Shown: piece after piece, positions 1 to 6,433 of the stretch | How the letters are laid out: the number at the start of each line of letters is the position of its first letter | How positions within the stretch are numbered: the first letter of the stretch is position 1 | Origin: CAYJGN01 sp964369635 | GTDB lineage: Bacteria > Bacillota > Clostridia > Oscillospirales > Ruminococcaceae | Assembly (NCBI GenBank): GCA_964369635.1 | Contig: CAYJGN010000068.1 | Span: forward strand, 1 to 6,693 | Reading direction: 5' to 3' | DNA length: 6,693 nt | Notes under the pieces: generated by a model | The model's input: only the letters and a program-made list of their open reading frames with translations | Database searches by the model: none | Told to the model about the DNA's origin: nothing | Position numbers and translations under genes: made by a program

Positions 1-7
1 TTTTCAC

Positions 8-15
8 AAGGAGGT
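8..15 (+). promoter_or_regulatory. Ribosome binding site of the OppF-type gene
   Basis: AAGGAGGT is a near-perfect anti-Shine-Dalgarno match. It lies five bases before the ATG at 21 and fixes that start. Confidence 0.85.
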
Positions 16-20
16 AAGTA

Positions 21-992
21 ATGAGTCAACAACCAATATTAGAAGTAAAAGACCTGTGTAAATACTTTAATACACCTCAAGGCACTCTGCATGCAGTAGA
101 TAATGTTAACTTTTTCATAAACAGGGGTGAAACCTTAGGTGTTGTAGGAGAGTCGGGCTGTGGGAAAAGCACCCTTGGAAGAACTCTATTACACTTAACA
201 ACACCGACTTCAGGACAAATCTTTTTTGAGGGTAAGGATATATCAGACCCGAGCAAAAAGGAGATGAGAGAGCTTAGAAAGGATATGCAAATTATATTCC
301 AAGATCCTTTTTCATCACTCAACCCAAGGCTAACTGTCAATAAGATTATAGCTGAACCTCTAAAGGTTTATAAAGTTTTCAAGACACAGCAAGAGCTTGA
401 GGAACGTGTTCTTCAGCTAATGGACACAGTGGGACTTGCTCGCAGGTTAGAAAACAGCTATCCCCATGAGCTGGATGGCGGACGTCGGCAACGTATAGGC
501 GTTGCGAGAGCGTTAGCGCTTAATCCAAAGTTTATAGTATGTGACGAGCCTGTTTCTGCGCTTGATGTATCTATTCAAGCACAGATAATAAATCTGCTTG
601 GTGACCTACAAAAAGAACTTGGACTAACATATATTTTTATAACTCACGACTTCTCGGTAGTAAAACATATTTCAGATAGAATTGTAGTTATGTATTTGGG
701 AAATGTTGTTGAAACTGCTCCGACTAAGGACTTCTTTTCAAATCCACTTCATCCATACACAAAAGCACTTATATCTGCAATACCGGAGCCGGTATATACA
801 GGCAAAAAGCGTGAGCGCATAGTTCTAAAAGGTGAGATAACATCACCTATCGAACCTAAACCCGGGTGCAGATTTGCTCCTCGTTGCAACTATGCAAAGC
901 CTTCTTGTATGAATACTACCCCAATCCTCCAAGATGTTGGCAATGAACATTTCGTCGCTTGCCCCTATGCTCTTGAGCTAATTGGTAAGTAG
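21..992 (+). CDS. Oligopeptide/dipeptide ABC transporter ATP-binding protein, OppF/DppF type
   Basis: This is a complete 323-residue ATPase, the usual length for OppF/DppF. Visible motifs are Walker A GESGCGKS (43-50), the Q-loop at Q94 in QDPFSSLNP, the ABC signature LDGGR (151-155), Walker B FIVCDE (171-176), the D-loop SALD (179-182) and the switch His H209. The C-terminal oligo_HPY region carries four cysteines, C283-x5-C289-x6-C296-x17-C314, a pattern linked to an iron-sulfur cluster in peptide-transporter ATPases. By family, it pairs with an OppD/DppD-type ATPase to power peptide uptake through two inner-membrane permeases. The start is set by AAGGAGGT at 8-15, five bases before ATG. 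A stop in frame 1 overlaps the start (TAATG, 19-23), so an upstream gene may end there, though only 20 bases are visible. The signature has Asp in place of the usual Ser (LSGGQ). The exact substrate (oligopeptide, dipeptide or nickel) cannot be read from this subunit alone. Confidence 0.95.
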   Translation: MSQQPILEVKDLCKYFNTPQGTLHAVDNVNFFINRGETLGVVGESGCGKSTLGRTLLHLTTPTSGQIFFEGKDISDPSKKEMRELRKDMQIIFQDPFSSLNPRLTVNKIIAEPLKVYKVFKTQQELEERVLQLMDTVGLARRLENSYPHELDGGRRQRIGVARALALNPKFIVCDEPVSALDVSIQAQIINLLGDLQKELGLTYIFITHDFSVVKHISDRIVVMYLGNVVETAPTKDFFSNPLHPYTKALISAIPEPVYTGKKRERIVLKGEITSPIEPKPGCRFAPRCNYAKPSCMNTTPILQDVGNEHFVACPYALELIGK

Positions 993-1066
993 TTATTAAA
1001 GATAAGTGATGTTATTAGAATTCTTTTAATAGTTTTAAAAAATATTAGTTCATACCCCATCTTAAT

Positions 1067-1128
1067 GCCGTTTGTCTTTGCCACTGTGTGGCAAGGACAA
1101 ACGGCTAATTTTATATATTGTTTTTTCT
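1067..1128 (+). terminator. Rho-independent terminator after the OppF-type gene
   Basis: An 18-bp stem is formed by 1067-1084 and 1088-1105 around a 3-nt loop (TGT). All pairs are Watson-Crick except one G-U. An AT-rich tail follows, ending in TTTTTT at about 1122-1127. The T-tract is interrupted, but the stem is very stable. On the opposite strand the stem is not followed by a T-tract, so this terminator serves only rightward transcription, that is, the end of the peptide transporter operon 75 nt after its stop codon. Confidence 0.85.
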
Positions 1129-1282
1129 AAATATTATAAATATTAGTGGAAACCTTTCGGGTTAGTGTGGGCATCATCCCCTACCGATTTAACCTCACAA
1201 AAGACAATAATCTCCTACTATCCACAGTCAATCTCAACCACAGGATAACAAAATTTTTCTGCAATGCTTTTATTCTACTCCT

Positions 1283-1341
1283 AAAAAAAGTGTTAGTTCG
1301 ATTACACCTCAATAGTTTGAGGCAAATTTCGTACTAACACT
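1283..1341 (-). terminator. Candidate leftward terminator hairpin with T7 tail
   Basis: Read on the - strand, 1341-1333 (AGTGTTAGT) pairs with 1297-1289 (ACTAACACT), 9 bp. A TCG/CGA pairing and an inner CCTCAA/TTGAGG stem with a TAGT-type loop extend it. Seven T residues follow the stem at once (positions 1289-1283). This is a standard intrinsic terminator form. It lies about 430 nt beyond the stop of the leftward operon, so it is either a backup terminator or belongs to an unrecognised transcript. Confidence 0.45.
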
Positions 1342-1524
1342 ATTATTTATGCTATTCTCGCGACTGCTTATAGTCGCAATATATTTATTCTATTATATCC
1401 CCTGCGCACATCTCAGCATATTTTCAATAAAATCCCCTACCCTTTTGCTCGTTTACGAAAACATGGATGACAGCGCCTATGATTTTGCCGTTTTGGAGCT
1501 ATCACTAAAGACTAACACTTTTTT
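1284..1524. repeat. 14-bp inverted repeat bounding a ~241-bp segment (possible MITE-like element)
   Basis: AAAAAAGTGTTAGT at 1284-1297 is the exact reverse complement of ACTAACACTTTTTT at 1511-1524. The segment between is noncoding and AT-rich. Perfect ends of this length with no coding capacity suggest a small non-autonomous element. However, I see no target-site duplication next to either end. The inner 9 bases occur a third time (ACTAACACT, 1333-1341), forming a local hairpin with the left arm. The alternative is two separate terminator-like structures that happen to share sequence. Confidence 0.4.
1360..1377. other. Small hairpin GCGACT-AGTCGC
   Basis: A perfect 6-bp stem (1360-1365 with 1372-1377) closes a 6-nt loop. 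It lies inside the inverted-repeat segment. No T-tract follows on either strand, so it is not an obvious terminator, and its role is unknown. Confidence 0.4.
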
Positions 1525-1550
1525 GACTTAACATTATTTCAATTCTACTG

Positions 1551-1583
1551 AAAAACAAGCAAGTTTCTAATTAAATTGCTTGT
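1551..1583 (-). terminator. Candidate leftward terminator, first after the lipoprotein gene
   Basis: ACAAGCAA at 1555-1562 pairs perfectly with TTGCTTGT at 1576-1583. An inner TTT/AAA pairing extends the stem past a single bulged base. On the - strand the stem runs straight into TTTT (1554-1551). It is about 190 nt beyond the lipoprotein stop codon and is the nearest terminator-like structure I can find. The stem is AT-rich, so it may be leaky. It also overlaps a competing palindrome at 1581-1596. Confidence 0.4.
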
Positions 1584-1596
1584 GCAACATTGCACA
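1581..1596. other. Palindrome TGTGCAA-CA-TTGCACA
   Basis: A perfect 7-bp inverted repeat has only two bases between its arms. Its symmetry would suit a dimeric regulator's operator or a tight hairpin. No promoter or gene start that it would control is visible nearby, so the role is open. Confidence 0.35.
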
Positions 1597-1773
1597 GTTG
1601 GTTCGTTTTTGAACTTTAACGTTTTTATTGGAAGTGCTGACTTTTTGTATCATCATAGGGACACCATTATAGTTATGTGTATTTAATCAAAACTATTTGT
1701 AAAATTCACCCTTTTATTTCAAAGCAATAAATCGGCATCTATAACCAGTTTTAGCCTATTAAATACTCTTTTC

Positions 1774-3246
1774 TCATCCCCTTGGTCGAATACCACCTTG
1801 CTGATTATTTGGTAGCGCCATTCCACCTCCTTGATTATTACCGGAGGTGTTTAGGGATAGCTCATTTCCGTTTTCGTCAGTTATACTACCACCAGAAATG
1901 CTGTATGTTCCAGTCACATCGAGTTCACCGTCACCACCTGAGTAAATAGCATCAACATCAACAACAATATCTCCACCCTCGATAATCAAATCGCCGTTTG
2001 AGTCAATACCATCGCCTTGGCATTTGAGGAAGATTGTGCCACCTGTAATTTTAATGAACCCATCATCGCTGTTAGCGTTCATAGCATCGTCTAAAACTGT
2101 GACATTTATATTTCCACCGTTAACGGTAACTGTTTCTCCCTCAATTCCCTCATAGCCATCCCGAACTAAAATTTCCGCGTCGTTTATAACTAAATCTGTG
2201 TCGGCATGAAGCGCGTCATCACCTGACAAAATATCGAAATTCCCACCATTTATGATTAAAACACCGTTTGCATGCACTGTATCTTCATAAGAGTTTAGCA
2301 GAAAATCGCCGCCATTTATAGTGATATTTGTTCCTTTAAGTCCACGCATACTATCTTCAAGCAAATCTGTCGCCGAAACACCACTTGACCCTTCACCTCT
2401 TGTGATTTCATTTAGAACTTCAACAAATCCACCGCCTGTAGTGATATCAAAACTGCCGCCGTCAATTTGCAAGGTCTGTTCAGCTGCAATACCGTCATGT
2501 TGTGCGTTTACCACGATGGTACCGCTTGTAATTATAAGATTACCTTTTTCTAAATCCTCATCATTTGATGTTCTAATCCCATCTCTACCTGAGGTGACAG
2601 AGATGTTTGCATTATCTATCGCAAGCAAATCTTTGCCCTCTATACCGTGTTCTACTGCATATACTGTGATGTTTCCACCCTCAATTATAAGGTCATCACG
2701 ACTGTTGATTCCATCCATGTATGATGTGGTTACAGTCAAGCTACCTTCTCCAGTTATAACAGTGTCTGCCTTAGAGTGTATAGCACCAGATGGAAATTCC
2801 TCATCAGTGGTGACAATCTCTCCTTGTGTTACGGTATTTTCGCCTTCAAGCATTATAACAACATCCTGAGCTTCAATAATATTAATAGGTGTGGTCGTTT
2901 GACTTTCAATATTCGCATTATTTAGCAGAAGGTAAACTGCACCCTCATCAATATCCTTATTTACATTCACTGTTATACTCGAATAATTACCCGTGAACTC
3001 GTAAGTACCACTCTCAGTGATTAAAACTTCCTCATCGCTCATTACTTCTGGAGATGTATTTATTTCATCTTGTAAATTCACCTCTGGAAAGTCAATAGCA
3101 TCGCTGCTTGCATCAGATGTCTGCTCTGATCCACTCAATATATCTTCGCTTGAAAAACCACTCCCGTCCATTTCATCGTTATTTTGGTTACATCCACTTA
3201 ACAGAAGCACTGAGAGCGATAATGTTAACAATAAGATCTTTTTCAT
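1774..3246 (-). CDS. Surface lipoprotein with Cthe_2159-like beta-helix carbohydrate-binding domain
   Basis: This 490-residue protein starts at ATG 3246. The N-terminus MKKILLL...LSGC is a lipoprotein signal with lipobox LSGC (16-19), so Cys19 should be lipidated and the protein anchored outside the membrane. An acidic, Ser-rich linker (about 20-75) follows. From about 80 to 455 there is a right-handed beta-helix type array of short rungs, each like DGI-x(n)-LIIxGGxIxV. Hallmarks of the Cthe_2159 (DUF4353) family are GDDALHAD (342-349), YEGIEG (365-370), a DDAMNA turn (386-391) and the variable insert with RGLKG (301-305). The founding member from Clostridium thermocellum is a calcium-containing beta-helix that binds cellulose and pectin-like polysaccharide. 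The tail (about 467-490) is Gly/Asn/Gln-rich and disordered. As the last gene of the operon it likely contacts cell-surface or environmental polysaccharide. The ligand is not readable from sequence. The Asp-rich turns suggest bound calcium. Confidence 0.88.
   Translation of the reverse strand: MKKILLLTLSLSVLLLSGCNQNNDEMDGSGFSSEDILSGSEQTSDASSDAIDFPEVNLQDEINTSPEVMSDEEVLITESGTYEFTGNYSSITVNVNKDIDEGAVYLLLNNANIESQTTTPINIIEAQDVVIMLEGENTVTQGEIVTTDEEFPSGAIHSKADTVITGEGSLTVTTSYMDGINSRDDLIIEGGNITVYAVEHGIEGKDLLAIDNANISVTSGRDGIRTSNDEDLEKGNLIITSGTIVVNAQHDGIAAEQTLQIDGGSFDITTGGGFVEVLNEITRGEGSSGVSATDLLEDSMRGLKGTNITINGGDFLLNSYEDTVHANGVLIINGGNFDILSGDDALHADTDLVINDAEILVRDGYEGIEGETVTVNGGNINVTVLDDAMNANSDDGFIKITGGTIFLKCQGDGIDSNGDLIIEGGDIVVDVDAIYSGGDGELDVTGTYSISGGSITDENGNELSLNTSGNNQGGGMALPNNQQGGIRPRG
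1957..2715 (-). repeat. Degenerate in-frame repeats coding for beta-helix rungs
   Basis: This stretch encodes lipoprotein residues about 178-430, roughly nine rungs of 20-28 residues. Each has a D-G/A-I/M/L turn followed by a hydrophobic strand and a GG or NA turn. The repeats are conserved at protein level and quite diverged in DNA, which points to an old structural repeat rather than recent tandem duplication. Confidence 0.6.
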
Positions 3247-3252
3247 AAAGTT

Positions 3253-3258
3253 TCCTCT
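3253..3258 (-). promoter_or_regulatory. Ribosome binding site of the lipoprotein gene
   Basis: AGAGGA on the - strand lies six bases before ATG 3246. It decides for this start over an upstream in-frame TTG at 3267, which would put seven extra residues in front of the signal peptide. Confidence 0.65.
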
Positions 3259-3266
3259 TTCTATCA

Positions 3267-3296
3267 ATTGTATTTATATAAAAAATATTTTGTTAA
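3267..3296 (-). promoter_or_regulatory. Possible internal promoter before the lipoprotein gene
   Basis: On the - strand TTAACA (3296-3291) and TACAAT (3272-3267) resemble -35 and -10 boxes, each one base from consensus, with an 18-nt spacer. Transcription would start near 3260, leaving only about 14 nt of leader with the ribosome site almost at its 5' end. In such AT-rich DNA this could be chance. Confidence 0.25.
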
Positions 3297-3676
3297 TTAG
3301 ACAATTTCCTTATTTTACAAAACATAAAACCGACAACACCACAAACGATCATAAATGCCCCACCTGCCGACAGTGCTATTTGGTAGACAGAAGCTGTACC
3401 CGCAATATCAAATATACCTCTGAGTAGCGAGCCTAAAATAAGCGCGACTACACCTGTGTGGTAAAGGTGCGACGACCAAAAATGAGTGGTGCTTGATTTC
3501 TCAAAACAGCAAAGCAATATCCCTACCAGATTTCCTAAAATCAAAGGATAGAGGAAAAGGTACGTCATATGAGGCGAACTCACTCCGTGGGAAAACTGAG
3601 AATATACATATGAAAAGAATATACAAAACAGCGTTAGAAAACAATATGGCATTATTCGTCTTTTCATATAGAACAT
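3293..3676 (-). CDS. Small four-helix membrane protein of unknown function
   Basis: With the start at ATG 3676 this is a 127-residue protein with four likely membrane helices: about 10-26, 37-58, 72-92 and 100-121. It has no signal peptidase site and no catalytic motif I recognise. Distinct stretches are FSHGVSSPHMTY (28-39), a His cluster HFWSSHLYH (65-73) and GSLLRGIFDIAGTASVY (82-98). I recall similar uncharacterised proteins in Firmicutes but cannot name a family. An in-frame TTG at 3709 would overlap the upstream gene by 20 nt and has only a badly spaced ribosome site. ATG 3676 has a weak AAGAGA nearby and starts 13 nt after the upstream stop. ATG 3667 is a further option. Its tight position between the glycosyltransferase fusion and the lipoprotein suggests a shared role in the membrane, which is inference from position only. 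Confidence 0.7.
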   Translation of the reverse strand: MFYMKRRIMPYCFLTLFCIFFSYVYSQFSHGVSSPHMTYLFLYPLILGNLVGILLCCFEKSSTTHFWSSHLYHTGVVALILGSLLRGIFDIAGTASVYQIALSAGGAFMIVCGVVGFMFCKIRKLSN

Positions 3677-3689
3677 CTTTATCTCTTTT

Positions 3690-5723
3690 CTATTTTCCGA
3701 TATATACAATGTCGCTCACACTCCTCTCCTTATAATCACGACCGTTAGTTGTAGGGAAATTCACCACTTCGCCCATAAACACCATTGTAGCTGAACCGCC
3801 ACCATCTAAATTATAGGCAACTTCACATTCATACATAGAAAGCACCATCGCCATTTCATATAGCGACAATCCTTCGCTATTTGTAGTTCTTCCATCAGCC
3901 ACCATAAAAATATAGTGGTTAGGAGCTATCATAGCTATTGCAGTTCGAGGATTACTTTCGTCTTCGCGCTCCACCTTACTTCCCTCATCTACGATTATTT
4001 CGCCATCTGAAATCAGCCCTGGTCCAAAAGAGAAAATCTGCGTCGCACCAAGCTCTACAAGTTCTTGTGCTGAAATATCATTTTCGTTATATATCTCCAT
4101 GTCACCATCTTGGAATATAACTAAATCTTCATTGCCTCCAGCGGTCGATATCTCTCTATAGAGGTAACCGTTCCGCATGACATACCCATAATCTCTAAAC
4201 CCGTAGTAGTCACCATTAATTGCAATAATCGCATCATTATCTTCCGCGATAACTGAAGTTTTCTCTTTCACATTTGTGCCGAATGAATTTTCAGCGAGAC
4301 CTGCCATAAGCTGTGAACTGTCGCTTACAATTATCTCTGCTATATAGATATCTGTATCATACTCTCTGATTGTAGTTATTTCAACTTGTATGTCTTCATC
4401 GATATAAGAAGTTTCGGTAATTATAGGCTCGGTAATAGTTGGTTCGCTCTCGACACCATCGCTACTTTGCGAGTCTTCCAGTTCGTTATCAAGTAGAGGT
4501 GCAGAGTTCGGGGCAGCGTCATTTTCAGTTAATAAATTTTGTTCGGTTTGATGCTCTTGTTCCATATCGTCTAAAGAAATCACATTTTGAGATATAACAA
4601 ATCTGTTTAGCAATGTGAAACTAAAATATCCGATAAAAAACAAGATTGCACAGGACTTCCACACTTTTGATATTTGTATTTTGTTCATCTTCAAAACAAA
4701 AACCCAGTTTTTCAAGATAGAGTAGCTAAAAAACAATAACGTTGTATCAACAATAATTTTTGATAACAAAGGGATTTCAAGTAGCATATCAACTCCCACA
4801 GTACCAACTGCACTTGCTCCCATTAAAATAAAAAACAGAAAGAAATATTTTAAAATACTATTGGATGCTTTGCCATTCAATCCAAAAGGTGAGTTTCTAT
4901 TTACAACATAATAGATAAAACCTGATAGTATCCTTGCTATCGCTGTGGCGACTGCTATATTTTCCAGTGAATATATCGACAAAACCATAAACACAGCAGC
5001 AAATAAAGCGATATCTGTCAAAAGACCTACAAACAAGCTTAAAACAATCTTTACAGGCCGTTTAGGTTTTAAGATAGAGTCTTGCGAGGAGTGATAGTTT
5101 GACTGTTCATTCTTGTCAGAGTATTTGGCAGCTATCTGTACAGTGCAAGTTTCAGTTTGCTTTTTAGCTTTGCGCAGAAAATTATACTCATATTCACACC
5201 GAGATCCTTCAACTTTCAAAGCTGTATCGATAAGATTTGCAGGTATTCCACAAAGTCCAATTTGAGCATCTATGAACTCCGCTCCAGTAGCAGATTTAGG
5301 GATAAAAGAGCCATCTTTGCTCTGGTGGCAGCTTTTTAATGGCGCTTTTTTTCTGTTAAATCCGCGTCTACCAAGTATAAGTGCATGAGGGTTCTCGCTC
5401 AAAGCTTTTGCTACTTTAATAATATCGCACACATTGTATTGTCCGTCGGCGTCTGCTGTTATAACGCCGTATTGCAAACCGAAATTTTGGGCTACGAACT
5501 TAATTCCAGCCTTTAAAGCAGCGCCTTTTCCTTTGTTTTTATGATGTTTTATAACAAAGCATCCAAGCTCCTTTGCTTTTGTGAATATGAACGCAGAAGT
5601 GTCATCACTACCATCATCTACAATAATTATATTGCTAAAATCATTTTTCTTTAGATCTACGAGCATTTCTATTAATTTTATATTGGGTTGGTATGCAGTT
5701 ATAATAATAGCCGCATTATTCAT
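3690..5723 (-). CDS. Fusion of family-2 glycosyltransferase, GtrA-like membrane domain and phosphodiester glycosidase (NAGPA-like)
   Basis: Complete, 677 residues. Residues 1-200 form a GT-A glycosyltransferase of the polyprenyl-phosphate sugar synthase type: VDDGSDD (35-41), a DxD metal site TADADGQY (89-96) and DAQIGLCGIP (152-161). Residues 222-345 form a GtrA-like domain with four helices (about 224-248, 253-275, 289-312, 319-343) and the typical VVNR and NWVF ends. A fifth helix (about 356-377) preceded by Lys residues leads to an acidic linker (383-445). Residues 446-677 match the phosphodiester glycosidase domain of the human uncovering enzyme NAGPA: AINGDYYGF (501-509), FGPGLISDGEI (566-576), NPRTAIAMI (591-599), DGRTTNSEG (610-618) and NLDGGGSATMVF (638-649). 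Topology predicts GT2 inside and glycosidase outside. Likely role: load a lipid carrier with sugar, help flip it, and cleave or remodel a sugar-phosphodiester outside. Donor, acceptor and product are unknown. The start has GGAGG (5733-5729) five bases upstream, and the upstream stop is 17 nt away. Confidence 0.88.
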   Translation of the reverse strand: MNNAAIIITAYQPNIKLIEMLVDLKKNDFSNIIIVDDGSDDTSAFIFTKAKELGCFVIKHHKNKGKGAALKAGIKFVAQNFGLQYGVITADADGQYNVCDIIKVAKALSENPHALILGRRGFNRKKAPLKSCHQSKDGSFIPKSATGAEFIDAQIGLCGIPANLIDTALKVEGSRCEYEYNFLRKAKKQTETCTVQIAAKYSDKNEQSNYHSSQDSILKPKRPVKIVLSLFVGLLTDIALFAAVFMVLSIYSLENIAVATAIARILSGFIYYVVNRNSPFGLNGKASNSILKYFFLFFILMGASAVGTVGVDMLLEIPLLSKIIVDTTLLFFSYSILKNWVFVLKMNKIQISKVWKSCAILFFIGYFSFTLLNRFVISQNVISLDDMEQEHQTEQNLLTENDAAPNSAPLLDNELEDSQSSDGVESEPTITEPIITETSYIDEDIQVEITTIREYDTDIYIAEIIVSDSSQLMAGLAENSFGTNVKEKTSVIAEDNDAIIAINGDYYGFRDYGYVMRNGYLYREISTAGGNEDLVIFQDGDMEIYNENDISAQELVELGATQIFSFGPGLISDGEIIVDEGSKVEREDESNPRTAIAMIAPNHYIFMVADGRTTNSEGLSLYEMAMVLSMYECEVAYNLDGGGSATMVFMGEVVNFPTTNGRDYKERSVSDIVYIGK

Positions 5724-5740
5724 AGTTGCCTCCAGCCATG

Positions 5741-6433
5741 CTACAGCACATTTGGTAATATTTCTTGCTTCGTTATAATAATTTCAAGATTACCATTTCG
5801 GCATCTAAGTTCATCGACAAACTTCTTTTCTTGTGATGTGTCCTTGAGATCAATTTCATAACTTAACTTAAATAAACTTCCCATATTGGTAGTTTTTGCT
5901 GTGATTAATTTCGCTTCTTTAGTAAAGCTCTCAAAAATATCGTCAAAAACATTTGTGTAATTTAGATTTTCGGGGATTGTAATTTGCAGCGTGCGACTCC
6001 CGTTATTTTTTTCTTCGCCAAAGTTTGTTAGATTTAAGAAAAGTGCAAATAAGCAAGCTATAACAGAGAAAACAACCGCAAACGCGATGTAACCCATACC
6101 AACAGTAAGTCCTGTACACATTGCTGTGAAAATCGCGATAATCTCTTTTGCAGTACCAGGAACGGAGCGAAACCGAACTAAACTAAATGCTCCTGCCACT
6201 GCAACACCTGCTCCGATGTTTCCATTTACCATAATGATTACCATTGCAACTGCAAGTGGCAGTAGAGCGAGAGTCACCACAAAACTTTTTGTACTCTTCG
6301 TTTTTAGTGCGTACATCTTAGCCATGAACACACCTAAGATTATAGCCGCTATCATACAGATTAGAAAATCTGCGATATTTAGATTCATTGTAGCAGTCGT
6401 ATCGAAAACACTGCCGAAAAACTCATTAAGCAT
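5741..6433 (-). CDS. DUF4956 family membrane protein
   Basis: Complete, 230 residues. The first 137 residues hold about four membrane helices (roughly 18-38, 50-70, 72-90 and 98-136, the last probably two). Between them lies the family hallmark GAFSLVRFRSVPGTAKEI (81-98), a Gly-rich hydrophobic turn leading to a conserved VRFR. Residues 138-230 form a soluble alpha/beta domain, probably cytoplasmic. No biochemical activity is established for DUF4956. In Firmicutes these genes sit beside VTC-type polyphosphate polymerase genes, and here the start codon overlaps the end of such a gene by 8 nt (6426-6433), a sign of translational coupling and probably of a physical complex. GGAGG (6445-6441) lies seven bases before the ATG. 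Inference: a membrane partner or channel for the polymerase, much as membrane domains accompany VTC catalytic domains in yeast. Confidence 0.85.
   Translation of the reverse strand: MLNEFFGSVFDTTATMNLNIADFLICMIAAIILGVFMAKMYALKTKSTKSFVVTLALLPLAVAMVIIMVNGNIGAGVAVAGAFSLVRFRSVPGTAKEIIAIFTAMCTGLTVGMGYIAFAVVFSVIACLFALFLNLTNFGEEKNNGSRTLQITIPENLNYTNVFDDIFESFTKEAKLITAKTTNMGSLFKLSYEIDLKDTSQEKKFVDELRCRNGNLEIIITKQEILPNVL

Larger units (their letters stand above)
1106..1773. other. Intergenic spacer between convergent units, no recognisable gene
   Basis: About 670 bases separate the + strand transporter gene from the - strand operon. Two short + strand open frames (1146-1337 and 1349-1531) lack a convincing ribosome binding site and match no family I know. 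The part from about 1140 to 1280 is less AT-rich than its surroundings. It holds small palindromes, such as GGG-CCC at about 1167-1178 inside a GGTTA/TAACC pair on the - strand, and a direct repeat of CCACAG. It could be a structured RNA, a decayed mobile element or a 3' UTR, and I cannot tell which. The right part (1284-1600) holds the inverted repeat and hairpins listed separately. Confidence 0.6.

Noticed and set aside
1146..1337. 63-codon + strand open frame in the spacer
   Set aside because: It has no ribosome binding site or recognisable family, it starts just after a terminator, and its 3' part crosses a hairpin and the inverted repeat. I treat it as part of a noncoding region.
1349..1531. 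60-codon + strand open frame with a hydrophobic start
   Set aside because: It has no ribosome binding site, and it covers the small hairpin and the right arm of the inverted repeat. Its hydrophobic start is what AT-rich DNA tends to give by chance.
1957..2715. Repeated segments as a tandem DNA repeat or CRISPR-like array
   Set aside because: The units vary in length and DNA sequence and are preserved only as protein beta-helix rungs. There are no identical repeats separated by unique spacers.
2321..2869. 182-codon + strand open frame opposite the lipoprotein gene
   Set aside because: It is antisense to well-supported beta-helix coding repeats. Its Ser/Pro-rich product is the mirror of Gly/Asp-rich codons, and no start signal is visible.
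3247..3267. TTG start at 3267 for the lipoprotein
   Set aside because: It would place seven residues before a classic MKK lipoprotein signal. ATG 3246 has a well-spaced AGAGGA.
3677..3709. TTG start at 3709 for the small membrane protein
   Set aside because: It overlaps the upstream gene and its GGAGAGGAG is about 12 nt or more away, too far. ATG 3676 fits the membrane protein pattern better.
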